From Scardovia wiggsiae (lineage in GTDB: Bacteria > Actinomycetota > Actinomycetes > Actinomycetales > Bifidobacteriaceae), in assembly GCF_051045985.1 (NCBI RefSeq), contig NZ_CP157350.1:930001-994000 (forward strand): a stretch of 64,000 nt of DNA, in the 5' to 3' direction. Position numbers and translations under genes: made by a program. A model generated the notes under the pieces. It did no database searches. It worked only from the letters and a program-made list of their open reading frames with translations, and was not told the origin of the DNA. Below, piece by piece: positions 9,255-18,327 of this stretch. Numbering within the stretch: position 1 is the stretch's first letter; each line of letters begins with the position of its first letter.

Positions 9255-10423
9255 GAGTTGCCCTCCTGCCGCCTGTTGATCTCCTGAGCCAGCAGCAAAG
9301 CACTGCGTACATTATTTTTCCTGACCCCTGCGCTCATCGCCATAGCTGCAGCCAGATACAGCTCATACTCATGCCGGATATCAGCAGTTTCTACAATGCT
9401 CTGCACAACCTGGCGCGCAGCATCGGTAGGCGCTACACAATGCGTATCATCATTGATGATCGCTCCGAAATCTTTAACGGAACGCCTGAGCTGGGGTTTC
9501 AATGCCCCGATCTCAGGATTGTCCCCGCTCCTGCGGTAACTGGGTATCCACCGCGACCATGTCCGCTTTGAAGCCTGCGGGCTGCCGGCACCGGCCCCCT
9601 GTACAGCAGCTGCTCCGGTACCGTCAGAAGACGGTCCGGCGGCAGTACCCACATCAGTATTACCGCCCTGGATGCCCGCTGTCTCCTGCTCAGCCGTCCC
9701 GTCATCCTGCACAGCTTCGCCTGATTCCCCTACCCGGTCCGTGTCCGGCAAAGGATCCGCCATCGTACGTGACTGTGTGCGCCCGCATACATCAAGCCCT
9801 ACCTGGCTTAAGGCACCCCGCTTAAATGTTCTGTCATTGATCGTAAGGACAACCGTATTGACCCCATCCTCCAGCATCTGGGACAGGATCATCTCAGTAT
9901 CTATGGGGTTCAGCGGATATGTGCATGTAAGCTCGCGTTCCAGTGAGAACGACCTTCTCGAATCAATAACCCCTATAGGGTTGCCAAGCAGATGCAGAAG
10001 CTGCGCAAGGCTGTCCGATGCATATGTTGCCTGGGACCCGACAACACCAAAAGTAGCCAGCGTATCTGTAGGCCTGCCGGCAAGCATATAGGCGAGCCTC
10101 CCTAAATCGAACTGGTTAAGGTCGCCGAACAGTACCGGTACCGTTGCGGCAGACTGCAGCTCCTTCTGGGAAATAACCTTTGATACGCTGCTGGGGAACA
10201 GTATGCAGTATGCGCCCTGTGCCTGCGCGTTACGGATCTCAGCCGGTATATCGCCATCCCCGTGGCCAAGGTAGAGGCCTCCCGGACTGGCAGCTGCGGT
10301 ATCGTCCGTCAGGGAAGTAATAGTTATATCGCGCCCGTAAGGGAAAGTGCTGGTCACCTTGAACTGGTGCATCAGATCTTCAAGCGTATAATGCCCGGAT
10401 ATGTTACCGGTCAGGAAGCTCAT
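9251..10423 (-). CDS. MurE-like Mur ligase homologue lacking the ATP loop
   Basis: The gene occupies the murE slot between ftsI and murF. The 390-residue product keeps the general MurE N-terminal layout (SLTDDTAAASPGGLYLGHGDG resembles the DSR...PGDLFVA region). Where Mur ligases have GTNGKTT it has VVGSQATYASDS (about 127-138), with no lysine, so ATP binding in the usual way is unlikely. The central catalytic domain is much shortened and carries a Gly/Ala/Thr-rich stretch at about 235-285. The start was chosen at 10423 because AAGGAG lies 6 nt upstream; the frame also opens at 10513. Its reading frame is intact and it overlaps murF, so I infer a retained non-catalytic protein. A true murE would have to be elsewhere in the genome. 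Confidence 0.7.
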   Translation of the reverse strand: MSFLTGNISGHYTLEDLMHQFKVTSTFPYGRDITITSLTDDTAAASPGGLYLGHGDGDIPAEIRNAQAQGAYCILFPSSVSKVISQKELQSAATVPVLFGDLNQFDLGRLAYMLAGRPTDTLATFGVVGSQATYASDSLAQLLHLLGNPIGVIDSRRSFSLERELTCTYPLNPIDTEMILSQMLEDGVNTVVLTINDRTFKRGALSQVGLDVCGRTQSRTMADPLPDTDRVGESGEAVQDDGTAEQETAGIQGGNTDVGTAAGPSSDGTGAAAVQGAGAGSPQASKRTWSRWIPSYRRSGDNPEIGALKPQLRRSVKDFGAIINDDTHCVAPTDAARQVVQSIVETADIRHEYELYLAAAMAMSAGVRKNNVRSALLLAQEINRRQEGNS

Positions 10424-10516
10424 GCCAATCTCCTTATTTTCAGGCTGCCTGCAGTCACAGCGACAGGGCTGATATATGGTTTGCTGCCAGTACCCATTAT
10501 GTATAACAGCCAATCC

Positions 10517-12436
10517 CTACCATGTAGTACTTATAGCATTTTCGCGCGGCCTGGACTGCGGGACTTTATACTTCTGCATAAGGAATTCACCAATCTTGTT
10601 GATGACGGGACCGGTAGCAATGCCGCCGTGTGAGGACGGGTTCATATACATGACTGTTATAACAAAGCGCGGGCTGTCAGCGGGGATCACGACGGAAGTA
10701 TCGCCAACTGTTTTTGTCAGGGCACGGCCGCCGCCGGAAACTTCGGCAGTACCTGTTTTACCGGCAAGCCGGTATCCGTCAACTTTAATGACCCTGCCGT
10801 ATTCTTCAGTCATTACGGATTCCATCATATCCATCATGTCAGAAGCGACTGAAGGGCTTACTACACGGGTGCTGTCCACAGGCCTGGGGGTAGTATCCTT
10901 CCCATCCTTGTCCGTCGATTTGTCAATAATGGACTGCCCGACCCTGACCCCCCCGTTGGCAAGCGTTGCTACAATATTTGACAGCTGGAGGGCATTCACA
11001 GTATAGCCCTGCCCAAACAGGACGGTCTGGTTTGTACGGATCCCCCACTTATCAGGTGTCGGCAGGCTTCCGCTTGAAATACCGGGATAATTGATGCCTG
11101 TACTCTGCCCAATGCCGAATTTCTTGAGGTAATCGTAACGGTTAGCAGTAGAAAGCTTATCTGAGGCCATGATCATACCAACGTTGGAAGATTCATTAAG
11201 GATACCTGCCAACGTAAGCTGTTCGACCCCATGGCTCTCCACATCCTTATACTGCTGACCGTCAACTGTGATCACGCCAGGCACGCTGAACCGGTCAGAC
11301 CCTTTATGCAGCCCAAGCTGAAGGAGCCCGGATGCAGAAATAAGCTTCCCTACAGACCCCGGTTCAAATGTTGCGGTCATCGCCCTTGAACCATGGAGTA
11401 TTGCCTGCGGGCTGCCGGCTTTATAATTCCCTGTATCTGCAACAGCAAGTATTTTCCCGGTTTTCACATCCTGGACAACAGCAACGCCCCATTCCGCGCC
11501 AACTTCGCCGATACGTTCATTAAGCGCTTTCTCGACGAGCCACTGGACATCCCTGTCAATGGTGAGCCTTACCGTACCGCCATTTTTGGCCGGCACGATC
11601 ACTGTTTCCGTACCGGGTATCCGCTGTCCGTTCCCGCCGTGCTCATAGACCTGCTGCCCATCCTGGCCGGCAAGGGAACTCTGCTCCATGCTCTCGATCC
11701 CCGCAACACCGTTATTCTCCGAGTTGACTCCGCCAAGAAGGCTTCCTGCTACAGTGTCGCCGGAATATGTACGTTTCACTGTAAGGGTGGAACCGATAAC
11801 ACCGGACAGATGGAGTTTGTCGATCGCCCTTTTCGTAGCAGGCGCTACATCACGTTTCAGGACTATATATGAGTTGCCGCCTGCAAGCTTTGCACCAAGC
11901 TCCATTGTATTCATACCGATCACAGGGGCAAGTATTCTGGCAGCAGCGGAGGGGCCCGACCCCGGGACATCTCTGCCATTGACCGAATGGCAGACGCTTT
12001 TATTATTTCCGGTACATTTTATTGGCTGGAAATTGCGGGCGCCTTTCTGATCCGCATAGATCGTATACCGCTGCTCGCTTTGGGCCAGGACAGCGCCATT
12101 AGCATCAGTGATGGTGCCGCGCATTGCCGGGACGATATTCTCGACCCTGCGGGCTGCCGCTGCCTCACGTGCAATCGATGCCCCCTGTGCCAGCTGGACA
12201 ACTGTCAGCTGTACGATCAGGCCAATAATAAGAAGTATAATAAGGATGAACAGCCCGAGGGTGCGCCGGCGGAATACCCTGCTGTAAGAAAGGTCATGGG
12301 TGTCAGGGAACAAACGGGAAAGCCATCGTCCGGCACTCCCGGATGCCGGACCGTCATGGTTCCGTGAATGGCTGCTGCCGGACGGATCCCCTTTCCATGA
12401 CGGATTGCTTCTTGCTGCAGGCACCTTATTCACCAC
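10517..12436 (-). CDS. ftsI: Class B penicillin-binding protein FtsI (PBP3-type)
   Basis: Septal transpeptidase that cross-links peptidoglycan made by FtsW. Layout of the 639 residues: cytoplasmic tail (1-58), one membrane anchor (about 60-82), a PBP dimerisation domain beginning with MRGTITDANGAVLA (about 105-118), and the transpeptidase domain. The active-site triad motifs are S361-V-G-K364, S416-S-N418 and K560-T-G562. The start is a GTG GTG pair without a strong ribosome site; no in-frame upstream alternative is apparent. It lies 69 nt downstream of the ftsL-like gene. Confidence 0.95.
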   Translation of the reverse strand: MVNKVPAARSNPSWKGDPSGSSHSRNHDGPASGSAGRWLSRLFPDTHDLSYSRVFRRRTLGLFILIILLIIGLIVQLTVVQLAQGASIAREAAAARRVENIVPAMRGTITDANGAVLAQSEQRYTIYADQKGARNFQPIKCTGNNKSVCHSVNGRDVPGSGPSAAARILAPVIGMNTMELGAKLAGGNSYIVLKRDVAPATKRAIDKLHLSGVIGSTLTVKRTYSGDTVAGSLLGGVNSENNGVAGIESMEQSSLAGQDGQQVYEHGGNGQRIPGTETVIVPAKNGGTVRLTIDRDVQWLVEKALNERIGEVGAEWGVAVVQDVKTGKILAVADTGNYKAGSPQAILHGSRAMTATFEPGSVGKLISASGLLQLGLHKGSDRFSVPGVITVDGQQYKDVESHGVEQLTLAGILNESSNVGMIMASDKLSTANRYDYLKKFGIGQSTGINYPGISSGSLPTPDKWGIRTNQTVLFGQGYTVNALQLSNIVATLANGGVRVGQSIIDKSTDKDGKDTTPRPVDSTRVVSPSVASDMMDMMESVMTEEYGRVIKVDGYRLAGKTGTAEVSGGGRALTKTVGDTSVVIPADSPRFVITVMYMNPSSHGGIATGPVINKIGEFLMQKYKVPQSRPRENAISTTW

Positions 12437-12505
12437 CCTACTATTGTACGCATGCGGAGGATACAGACAGACAGGCGTCTGCCGGCCACCGGCTATATTG
12501 TATTT

Positions 12506-12928
12506 TTACTGGCCGGTACCGCTCATATCAACAGTTACGGAGTTATTGGAAGTAGTCATGCCCAGTTTCTGGGCACGGTCCGGAAGGCTTGACTGCAGCT
12601 TGTCCAGCTGGGCCTGCTCCTGTTCCACATCCTGGCTGAGGAGTGTTACTTTCTGCTGGGTCTGTGCCACTTCAAAAGAGTTCTCAACAAGCATTACGCG
12701 CATGCCCAGCACACCCAGAAAGCTTATTGCGGCAACCGTTGCTACGGCGATCCACTGCGCCATACGTGCAGTGATATGCCGCTGCAGCCATGATGCTGCT
12801 GCCGGCTGTGCCGCACGGATGCGTGCATGCTCCGTGCTGCTGTGCGAGATCACCCGCAGTTGGGGACGGGAAGCCTCAGAACGTGCTGTACGTGCTTCCA
12901 TACGTACCCTGCGCGCTTGTGCTGCCAT
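12506..12928 (-). CDS. ftsL: FtsL-like bitopic division protein
   Basis: Small divisome scaffold candidate. The 140 residues comprise a basic, Arg/Ala-rich cytoplasmic tail (1-55), one hydrophobic segment (about 57-78) and a heptad-rich outer stretch (about 84-118, Gln/Leu/Val-rich) expected to form a coiled coil with FtsB. FtsL is poorly conserved, so the call rests on topology, coiled coil and position between rsmH and ftsI. A good AAGGAG box lies 6 nt before the ATG. A septum-formation initiator (DivIC/FtsB) relative is an alternative, but FtsL is expected here. Confidence 0.75.
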   Translation of the reverse strand: MAAQARRVRMEARTARSEASRPQLRVISHSSTEHARIRAAQPAAASWLQRHITARMAQWIAVATVAAISFLGVLGMRVMLVENSFEVAQTQQKVTLLSQDVEQEQAQLDKLQSSLPDRAQKLGMTTSNNSVTVDMSGTGQ

Positions 12929-12992
12929 GATATTCTCCTTAATTTTCCTTGATTTTCTTCTTGTGCCTTGTACTCTGTGCTGTTATACGCCG

Positions 12993-14009
12993 TTATGTCT
13001 GATTGCTGAGGGAACCTTTGCCCCATCGCTTTTTCCATCGGCTAGGGAGCTCCCGGATAAGTTCTACTGCCCTCAATCTCACAGAAGAAGAGCGGGGATT
13101 GCGCTGTATTTCGTCTGCATCAGCCTTGGCTGCTCCATGCGTAAGGTCCTTAAAAAACGGCCGCGCGCTATCCGGGACAACGGGGAGCCTGTCCGGAACA
13201 TCAGCATGGAGCCCCTGTGCCATAAAACTTTTAACGGCTTTATCCTCAAGCGAGTGGTAAGACTCAACAACGATCCTTCCGCCCCTGTTCAGATGCGTGG
13301 CAAGCTGCGGGAGTGTCCGTGCGAGTTTGTCCAGTTCGCCGTTTACTTCAATACGCAGGGCCTGGAAAACCCTCTTAGCAGGATTTCCGGCAGCGCGGTG
13401 GGCGCGCGGGACGGAATCGTCTATAAGCCTGCTGAGCTGACCGGTCGTTATGATATCGCCGTTTTTCCCGCGATACTGCACAATTCTCGCTGCAATCAGA
13501 GAGCTGTAGCGCTCCTGCCCATAATCCCTGAATATCCGGGTGAGCGCATCCTGCGGGTATTGGGCCAGGATATCTTTCGCAGTAAGCGTCTGCGAAGTAT
13601 CCATACGCATATCCAGAGGGGCATCATGGGAATAGGAGAATCCGCGTGCATCCTCGTCAATCTGCAGGCTCGACAGCCCAAGATCCATGAATGCTGCATC
13701 AATATGGCTGATCCCAAGCTGCGCCAGGGCGCCGGAAACTTCATCAAAAGCCGCATGCACAGGAATGAAGCGGCCGGCAAGGCCGAGGCTTTCCATCCGC
13801 TGGGATGCAAGGTCAAGCGCCTGCCTGTCGCGGTCTATGCCGATAAGCTGCGCGCCAGTATTCGCCTGAAGGAAGGCTGATGCGTGGCCTGCGAGGCCGA
13901 GCGTGCAGTCAACGATCACCGGTGACCCTGTACCGGGCAGCCCGCCGCATACAAGGCCGACGCATTTATCAAGCAGTACAGGGGTGTGGATCGAAGCTAT
14001 ATCCTTCAT
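12993..14009 (-). CDS. rsmH: 16S rRNA (cytosine1402-N4)-methyltransferase RsmH
   Basis: SAM-dependent methyltransferase that modifies C1402 in the decoding centre of 16S rRNA; formerly called MraW. The N-terminus reads HTPVLLDKCV, followed by the SAM motif VDCTLGLAGHASAFL (about 33-47), GIDRDRQAL, and the family motifs FMDLGLSSLQID and SYHSLEDKAVKSFM. The length of 338 is normal. The start overlaps the mraZ stop (ATGA). A 526-codon open frame lies antisense across this gene and ftsL, but it is a codon-bias shadow. Confidence 0.96.
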   Translation of the reverse strand: MKDIASIHTPVLLDKCVGLVCGGLPGTGSPVIVDCTLGLAGHASAFLQANTGAQLIGIDRDRQALDLASQRMESLGLAGRFIPVHAAFDEVSGALAQLGISHIDAAFMDLGLSSLQIDEDARGFSYSHDAPLDMRMDTSQTLTAKDILAQYPQDALTRIFRDYGQERYSSLIAARIVQYRGKNGDIITTGQLSRLIDDSVPRAHRAAGNPAKRVFQALRIEVNGELDKLARTLPQLATHLNRGGRIVVESYHSLEDKAVKSFMAQGLHADVPDRLPVVPDSARPFFKDLTHGAAKADADEIQRNPRSSSVRLRAVELIRELPSRWKKRWGKGSLSNQT

Positions 14010-14578
14010 GAGAAATTTACCTCCGGAAGGACATCATCGGTTATATCGCTGTATCCGTCTTCCTGCCCCTTGAGATATTCATCCCAATCCTCACGGTTCC
14101 AGATTTCCGCACGGGTGCCTACGCCAATGACAACAATATCTTTCTCGATATGCGCATATTCCCGGAGCATTGGGGGCAAGGTCACACGCCCCTGCTTATC
14201 CGGTTCCTGGTCAACTGCGCCTGAGAGGAATACCCGCAAATAGTTCCGGGCGGCTTTATTGCTCAGTGAAGTGTGCTGTATCTGTGCCGCAATGCGCCGG
14301 AACTCTGCAAATGGAAGAAGATAGATGCACCGTTCCTGCCCGCGGGCCAGGACGCAGCCGCTGCCCAGCTGGCTGCGGAACTTTGCAGGAAGCGCAACAC
14401 GGCCTTTTACATCAATTTTCGGATTATACGTCCCGAGAAGGAGTGCCGGGAAATCTGATCCCTGCTGCTCCGGCTGATCCTTGCCGGCAGTCCCCTGCGC
14501 ATTATTTGAGGCCATTTCATTGCTGAAACCCGCACTGCTGCCGCCTGATCCGCGACTTGTACCGTGCGTTCCACGCAT
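14006..14578 (-). CDS. mraZ: Transcriptional regulator MraZ
   Basis: DNA-binding regulator of the dcw operon, which it heads. It has two AbrB-type swapped-hairpin repeats, each with the core DxKGRVxLP (DVKGRVALPAKFR and DKQGRVTLPPMLRE). The start was set at 14578, where TGGAGG lies 6 nt upstream. The open frame continues 18 codons further, but those codons would overlap the operator repeats. The product is about 190 residues, with a Gly/Ser/Gln-rich N-terminal extension of about 45 residues before the conserved LLGTYNPKID start. The family norm is about 145. The stop overlaps rsmH by 4 nt. Confidence 0.93.
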   Translation of the reverse strand: MRGTHGTSRGSGGSSAGFSNEMASNNAQGTAGKDQPEQQGSDFPALLLGTYNPKIDVKGRVALPAKFRSQLGSGCVLARGQERCIYLLPFAEFRRIAAQIQHTSLSNKAARNYLRVFLSGAVDQEPDKQGRVTLPPMLREYAHIEKDIVVIGVGTRAEIWNREDWDEYLKGQEDGYSDITDDVLPEVNFS

Positions 14579-14596
14579 ATCTGACCTCCAATCACT

Positions 14597-14631
14597 CCCC
14601 ACTTTACCCCATTTTTCTCCACTTTCCCCCA
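14597..14631 (-). promoter_or_regulatory. MraZ operator: four TGGRG direct repeats, 10-bp period
   Basis: On the minus strand the sequence reads TGGGG-N5-TGGAG-N5-TGGGG-N5-TGGGG. On the plus strand the CCCCA/CTCCA units start at 14597, 14607, 14617 and 14627, an exact 10-bp helical period. This matches the known MraZ box architecture (TGGG-type repeats with 5-bp spacers upstream of mraZ). It lies 18 nt before the chosen mraZ start, so MraZ is expected to autoregulate the operon. No convincing -10/-35 pair was identified next to it. Confidence 0.85.
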
Positions 14632-15017
14632 CATTTTAGAAATTTGTCGTATTTTTTGAGTCTCCGGCATAAACCTTCACGCTTCGATCACATAAATTAC
14701 GTACAGATACATTCCAGATCAATCTGATTAAATATGCCGTAAACTATGATCATTTGCATAGGAATGTATATCAGGATTCGGAGGGGATGCTGGAATTCTA
14801 TTGAGCTTACGGCTCCGTATTTTTCTGCTTTTATACCCGCAACGCAGAATATAGAGCCTGCCGAGCAGGGCGTTATGCAAATCCGGGAGCCCTGCATCTG
14901 CGCCTTTTCTGTACCTGCACCCGACTTGCAGCAGCATTACTCCGCATACTGTTTGTAGCAGTGTAAGAGTAAACTATCTTATGATTTTTTACGGCTTTTA
15001 CACAAGGGAAATCGACT
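14632..15017. other. Divergent intergenic region between mraZ and helD
   Basis: About 385 bp with no supported gene; the open frames here are short and lack a good ribosome site. It must hold the dcw promoter (minus strand) and the helD promoter (plus strand). A possible helD promoter is TTGTAG at 14953-14958, a 16-bp spacer and TATCTT at 14975-14980, about 38 nt before the helD start. This is a weak match. A short inverted repeat CAGGGC/GCCCTG lies around 14866-14894. Confidence 0.4.
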
Positions 15018-17324
15018 GTGACCGAGTATTCGCGACAGATTCAGGAAGAGCAAAAAGTTGTTAACCATGCTTATAAAAGGCTGGATGATCTGCGTGCACA
15101 AATACGGGAGCGGTTAGATTCCGTACGCGCCCGAGGAGGGCATGGCTCCCCTACACAGCGGTCTGAACGCGATTCGTTTGCAGTCATGTATGAAGACAGG
15201 CTTATGCAGCTGCGTTCCGTAGAAGACCGCCTTGTATTCGGGCGGATAGACGACAATGCCGGCAACAGGCACCATATTGGGCGTATCGGGCTTTCCGACG
15301 AAAGCCACGATCCTATCCTCACTGACTGGAGGGCAGAGGCCGCGCGCCCTTTCTACGAAGCAACGCCTGAGCACCACGGGGATACAGCACTGCGCCGCCA
15401 TATCACGCTCAGCATGCGCACCGTTACGGCACTTGAAAATGAAATACTTGACGCACATTCCGACCAGGTGGCACAGGCCCGTGAGCATGGCACACTTACC
15501 GGCGAAGGTGCCCTGCTGGCTTCACTCAGTTCACGCCGCACAGGGAAAATGACAGACATCGTAGCAACGATCCAGGCAGAGCAGGACCGTATTATCCGTT
15601 CACGGATAGATCAGGCCGTTGTTGTCCAGGGCGGTCCGGGGACCGGGAAAACTGCGGTTGCCCTGCACCGTGCTGCTTATCTCCTCTATACGCACAGAAG
15701 GGTGCTCCGCAATTCCGGAGTACTTATTATAGGCCCAGGACAGGCATTCCTGCACTATATCGACCAGGTGCTGCCTTCATTGGGCGAGACAGGTGTCATA
15801 AGCCGGACCATAGACACCCTCATCCCAGGGATCAGCGCCGAAGCTGAAGATACCCCTTATGCCGCAGCCCTTAAAGGCAGCCGCCGCATGGCAGATATGC
15901 TCAGGAATGCGATTGCGGCACGTATCCGCATACCGCGGGACCTGCCGGTTATCCCTGTCAATGGTATAAAAGTCCCCCTGCTCGCTACAGATATTGAACA
16001 GTCGCAGCGCAACGCCCGCAGCAGCAGGAAACCGCATAACCAGGCACGCGACGTATTCGTCAATTCCATGCTTGGCCTTATGGTTCGCCGCTATGCTGAC
16101 CAGCTTGATTACGTCCCCGACCAGGACGAACTGGATAACGCACGCATTACCCTGAGGATGAGCAGCAGCGTACGGAAAACCCTGAATACGGCATGGCTCC
16201 CCATGTCCGCACAGTGGCTGGTCAGCGATATTTTCTCAAAACCGCACAGGATGAGGCAGTTTGCACCATGGCTGAAAGAGGAGGATATCCAGCTCCTTCT
16301 CCGTCCCAAAGGTTCCCCTTTTACACGGTCCGACGTGCCCATACTTGACGAAGCGATGGATATGCTCGGACCGGATCCGCATGAGGCTGCACGCCGCGCA
16401 GTACAGGATGCTGACCGCAGGCGCGAAGAAGAATACGCCCGCCAATCCATGCAGCTCGCCGGCGTTGACCCTTCTCTGGTCGATACTAAAAGCCTCATCA
16501 CTGCAATGACAGGCGGGGATGATGCAACGCTTGCTTCCCGGGCAGGCAATGACAGGGAGTGGGCATACGGCCATATTGTTATAGATGAGGCGCAGGAGCT
16601 GACCCCCATGGACTGGCGTATGCTTATACGCCGCTGCCCATCAAGGTCATTTACTATTGTCGGCGACGTAGCACAGACATCTGCAATCGCAGGGACCCGT
16701 TCATGGTCCCGTACCCTTGACCCCCTTTTCGGCCCGGACGGCTGGGAGCTTGATGAGCTGACAGTTGATTACCGCAATCCGAAGGAAGTATGCGATCTGT
16801 CATCAGGATTCGCGCGCAGTGAAGGGCTCCACGTTTCAACGGTCAGCGCTGCGCGCACTGTACCGGATTCGGTAGTGCGCGTACCCCTGCCATCCGGCTC
16901 CCGTAACGGTACGGCACAGGCAGGGTTTTTCGATGCAGTCAGCCGGAATGCAGTTGATATGATATGCCGGTATGTTTCCCGTGACGGCAGCGGCAGGATA
17001 GCAGTTATCTGTGATGCCGAAATAAAGGACGCCGTGAATAAATCATTGCGTATCGCTATGCGCATGGACAGCCGGATCAGCGATGCAGAATTCACACGCC
17101 TTACATCCCAGCCGTTATGGGATGCCCAGGTAAACGTCTGCACCCCTGCCGAAGTCAAAGGCCTGGAATACGACACAGTTATCCTGGCCAGGCCCGGGCT
17201 CATTATGGAGAATGCTGCTTCACGCGCTGTTGCAGCGTCAGACCTGTATGTTGCGATGACGCGTCCGACTCAGAAGCTGGTTATTATTGAATCTGAAGAT
17301 GACAAGGAGGTTATTGACCTTTAA
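15018..17324 (+). CDS. helD: HelD-like UvrD/Rep-family ATPase (RNA polymerase recycling)
   Basis: Superfamily 1 helicase-like ATPase of 768 residues. In the HelD family it frees stalled RNA polymerase from nucleic acid, and in some actinobacteria it protects against rifamycins. Visible features: an N-terminal coiled-coil-like region (1-80), Walker A GGPGTGKTAVALHRAAYLL (from about 205), Walker B VIDEAQELTPMDWRML (about 520), and C-terminal motifs VDYRNPKEV and EVKGLEYDTVI...AMTRPTQKLVI. The start is GTG with AAGGGAA about 8 nt upstream. Its 3' end overlaps convergent nrdR by 14 bp. The family has several branches; calling it HelD rather than another UvrD-like ATPase rests on length and the coiled-coil N-terminus. 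Confidence 0.85.
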   Translation: MTEYSRQIQEEQKVVNHAYKRLDDLRAQIRERLDSVRARGGHGSPTQRSERDSFAVMYEDRLMQLRSVEDRLVFGRIDDNAGNRHHIGRIGLSDESHDPILTDWRAEAARPFYEATPEHHGDTALRRHITLSMRTVTALENEILDAHSDQVAQAREHGTLTGEGALLASLSSRRTGKMTDIVATIQAEQDRIIRSRIDQAVVVQGGPGTGKTAVALHRAAYLLYTHRRVLRNSGVLIIGPGQAFLHYIDQVLPSLGETGVISRTIDTLIPGISAEAEDTPYAAALKGSRRMADMLRNAIAARIRIPRDLPVIPVNGIKVPLLATDIEQSQRNARSSRKPHNQARDVFVNSMLGLMVRRYADQLDYVPDQDELDNARITLRMSSSVRKTLNTAWLPMSAQWLVSDIFSKPHRMRQFAPWLKEEDIQLLLRPKGSPFTRSDVPILDEAMDMLGPDPHEAARRAVQDADRRREEEYARQSMQLAGVDPSLVDTKSLITAMTGGDDATLASRAGNDREWAYGHIVIDEAQELTPMDWRMLIRRCPSRSFTIVGDVAQTSAIAGTRSWSRTLDPLFGPDGWELDELTVDYRNPKEVCDLSSGFARSEGLHVSTVSAARTVPDSVVRVPLPSGSRNGTAQAGFFDAVSRNAVDMICRYVSRDGSGRIAVICDAEIKDAVNKSLRIAMRMDSRISDAEFTRLTSQPLWDAQVNVCTPAEVKGLEYDTVILARPGLIMENAASRAVAASDLYVAMTRPTQKLVIIESEDDKEVIDL

Positions 17325-17784
17325 CGCTGCCTTCACCGGGTTTATGCAGGCGTATATCATCTATCTCCGCCTCATAATCAGCCATGGAGTTAAAATGCTT
17401 GTAAACGCTTGCAAACCGCAGGTATGCAACGTCATCGAGATCCCTTAAAGGCTGGAGGATAGCTTTCCCTACCTCCTCCGACCGTATTTCAGCCTGCCCC
17501 TTTGCGCGGAGGTCTTCTTCGACTTTTTGTCCCAGCCGGTTGAGGTCTTCCTCGCTGATTGCACGTCCGCGGCAGGCCCGGCTTACGCCTGAGATCACCT
17601 TCTTACGGTCGAAAGGTTCCGTGACTCCTGAACGTTTGACAACAGACAGCACTATTGATTCCTGGGTCGTAAAACGTTTATGGCAGGCAAGGCACTCCCT
17701 GCGGCGTCTGATTGCATAACCGTCTTCGCTGACACGGGTATCCAGGACTTTAGTATTCTCACTCTGGCAAAAAGGACAATGCAT
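17311..17784 (-). CDS. nrdR: Ribonucleotide reductase repressor NrdR
   Basis: Zinc-finger/ATP-cone repressor of ribonucleotide reductase genes, responding to ATP/dATP. The N-terminal zinc ribbon has C3-x2-C6 and C31-x2-C34 (MHCPFCQ...RRRECLACHKRFTT). The ATP-cone follows (VVKRSGVTEPFDRKKVISGV...). At 157 residues it matches the family. No NrdR box was recognised in this window, so its targets lie elsewhere. It is downstream of the LysM gene on the same strand (89 nt gap), a lexA-LysM-nrdR arrangement also found in mycobacteria. Confidence 0.96.
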   Translation of the reverse strand: MHCPFCQSENTKVLDTRVSEDGYAIRRRRECLACHKRFTTQESIVLSVVKRSGVTEPFDRKKVISGVSRACRGRAISEEDLNRLGQKVEEDLRAKGQAEIRSEEVGKAILQPLRDLDDVAYLRFASVYKHFNSMADYEAEIDDIRLHKPGEGSVKGQ

Positions 17785-17873
17785 ACTTTCACCCTAACGC
17801 CAGGCATACCTATTTATTATTGTATACAGGCAAACACCGTAGTTTCGCGTATCTTATTAATACCGGATATCTG

Positions 17874-18272
17874 TTAATGCTTAGGGACGATAATACGCTG
17901 CCCCGGTGTGAGGTCTGCAGAGTCCAGATGGTTAAGCTTCATCAGATACGTAACATAATCGTTTACATTATCACCAGGCTTCATACCTATCTGTGCATAC
18001 TTCCACAGGGTATCGCCGGAACCGACAACATAACTCTGGACTTCCATAGGGGCAGTCGATTCGATCTGCGCCTGCGCCTGTACCGGCCTCATAAACATAA
18101 AGCCCGCAGCTGCAACAGCAGCGACAATCATACCGGCAACTGATGCTGAGAATACTGTCAGCCTGGGCACTGCCTTCCGGGCCGCGGAAGGACGTACCAT
18201 ACGCACAGCTGAGGGGGCTTTCCCCGTCACAGATACAGGGGATGTTGCCCGTTTTGCCATAACTCCAGCCAT
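17874..18272 (-). CDS. SOS-linked LysM membrane protein (YneA/ChiZ/DivS-like)
   Basis: The 132-residue protein has a basic N-terminus, one hydrophobic segment (about 43-62), an Ala/Gln-rich linker and a C-terminal LysM domain (YVVGSGDTLWKYA...LNHLDSADLTPGQRIIVP) that should bind peptidoglycan outside the cell. AAAGGAG lies 5 nt before the ATG. It is divergent from lexA and its promoter is overlaid by LexA boxes, so it is expected to be induced by DNA damage. B. subtilis YneA, M. tuberculosis Rv2719c/ChiZ and C. glutamicum DivS are SOS division inhibitors encoded beside lexA. I infer the same role here: delaying division until DNA is repaired. Confidence 0.75.
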   Translation of the reverse strand: MAGVMAKRATSPVSVTGKAPSAVRMVRPSAARKAVPRLTVFSASVAGMIVAAVAAAGFMFMRPVQAQAQIESTAPMEVQSYVVGSGDTLWKYAQIGMKPGDNVNDYVTYLMKLNHLDSADLTPGQRIIVPKH

Positions 18273-18312
18273 CAGAACTCCTTTTGTGATCCTAATCTAT
18301 TCATTAATGTTT

Positions 18313-18326
18313 CGAACATCTGTTCT
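18313..18326. promoter_or_regulatory. LexA box 1
   Basis: CGAACATCTGTTCT, GAAC-N4-GTTC, a full match to the core of the Gram-positive/actinobacterial SOS box (CGAAC-N4-GTTCG with one end base changed). It sits just downstream of the LysM gene -10 element. Confidence 0.85.
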
Positions 18327-18327
18327 A

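Noticed and set aside
12300..13880. 526-codon plus-strand open frame over ftsL and rsmH
   Set aside because: It lies antisense to two well-supported genes, has no ribosome site and its protein looks compositionally random; it is a shadow.
14697..14958. Short open frames in the mraZ-helD gap
   Set aside because: No ribosome site, low-complexity aromatic composition and mutual overlap on both strands.
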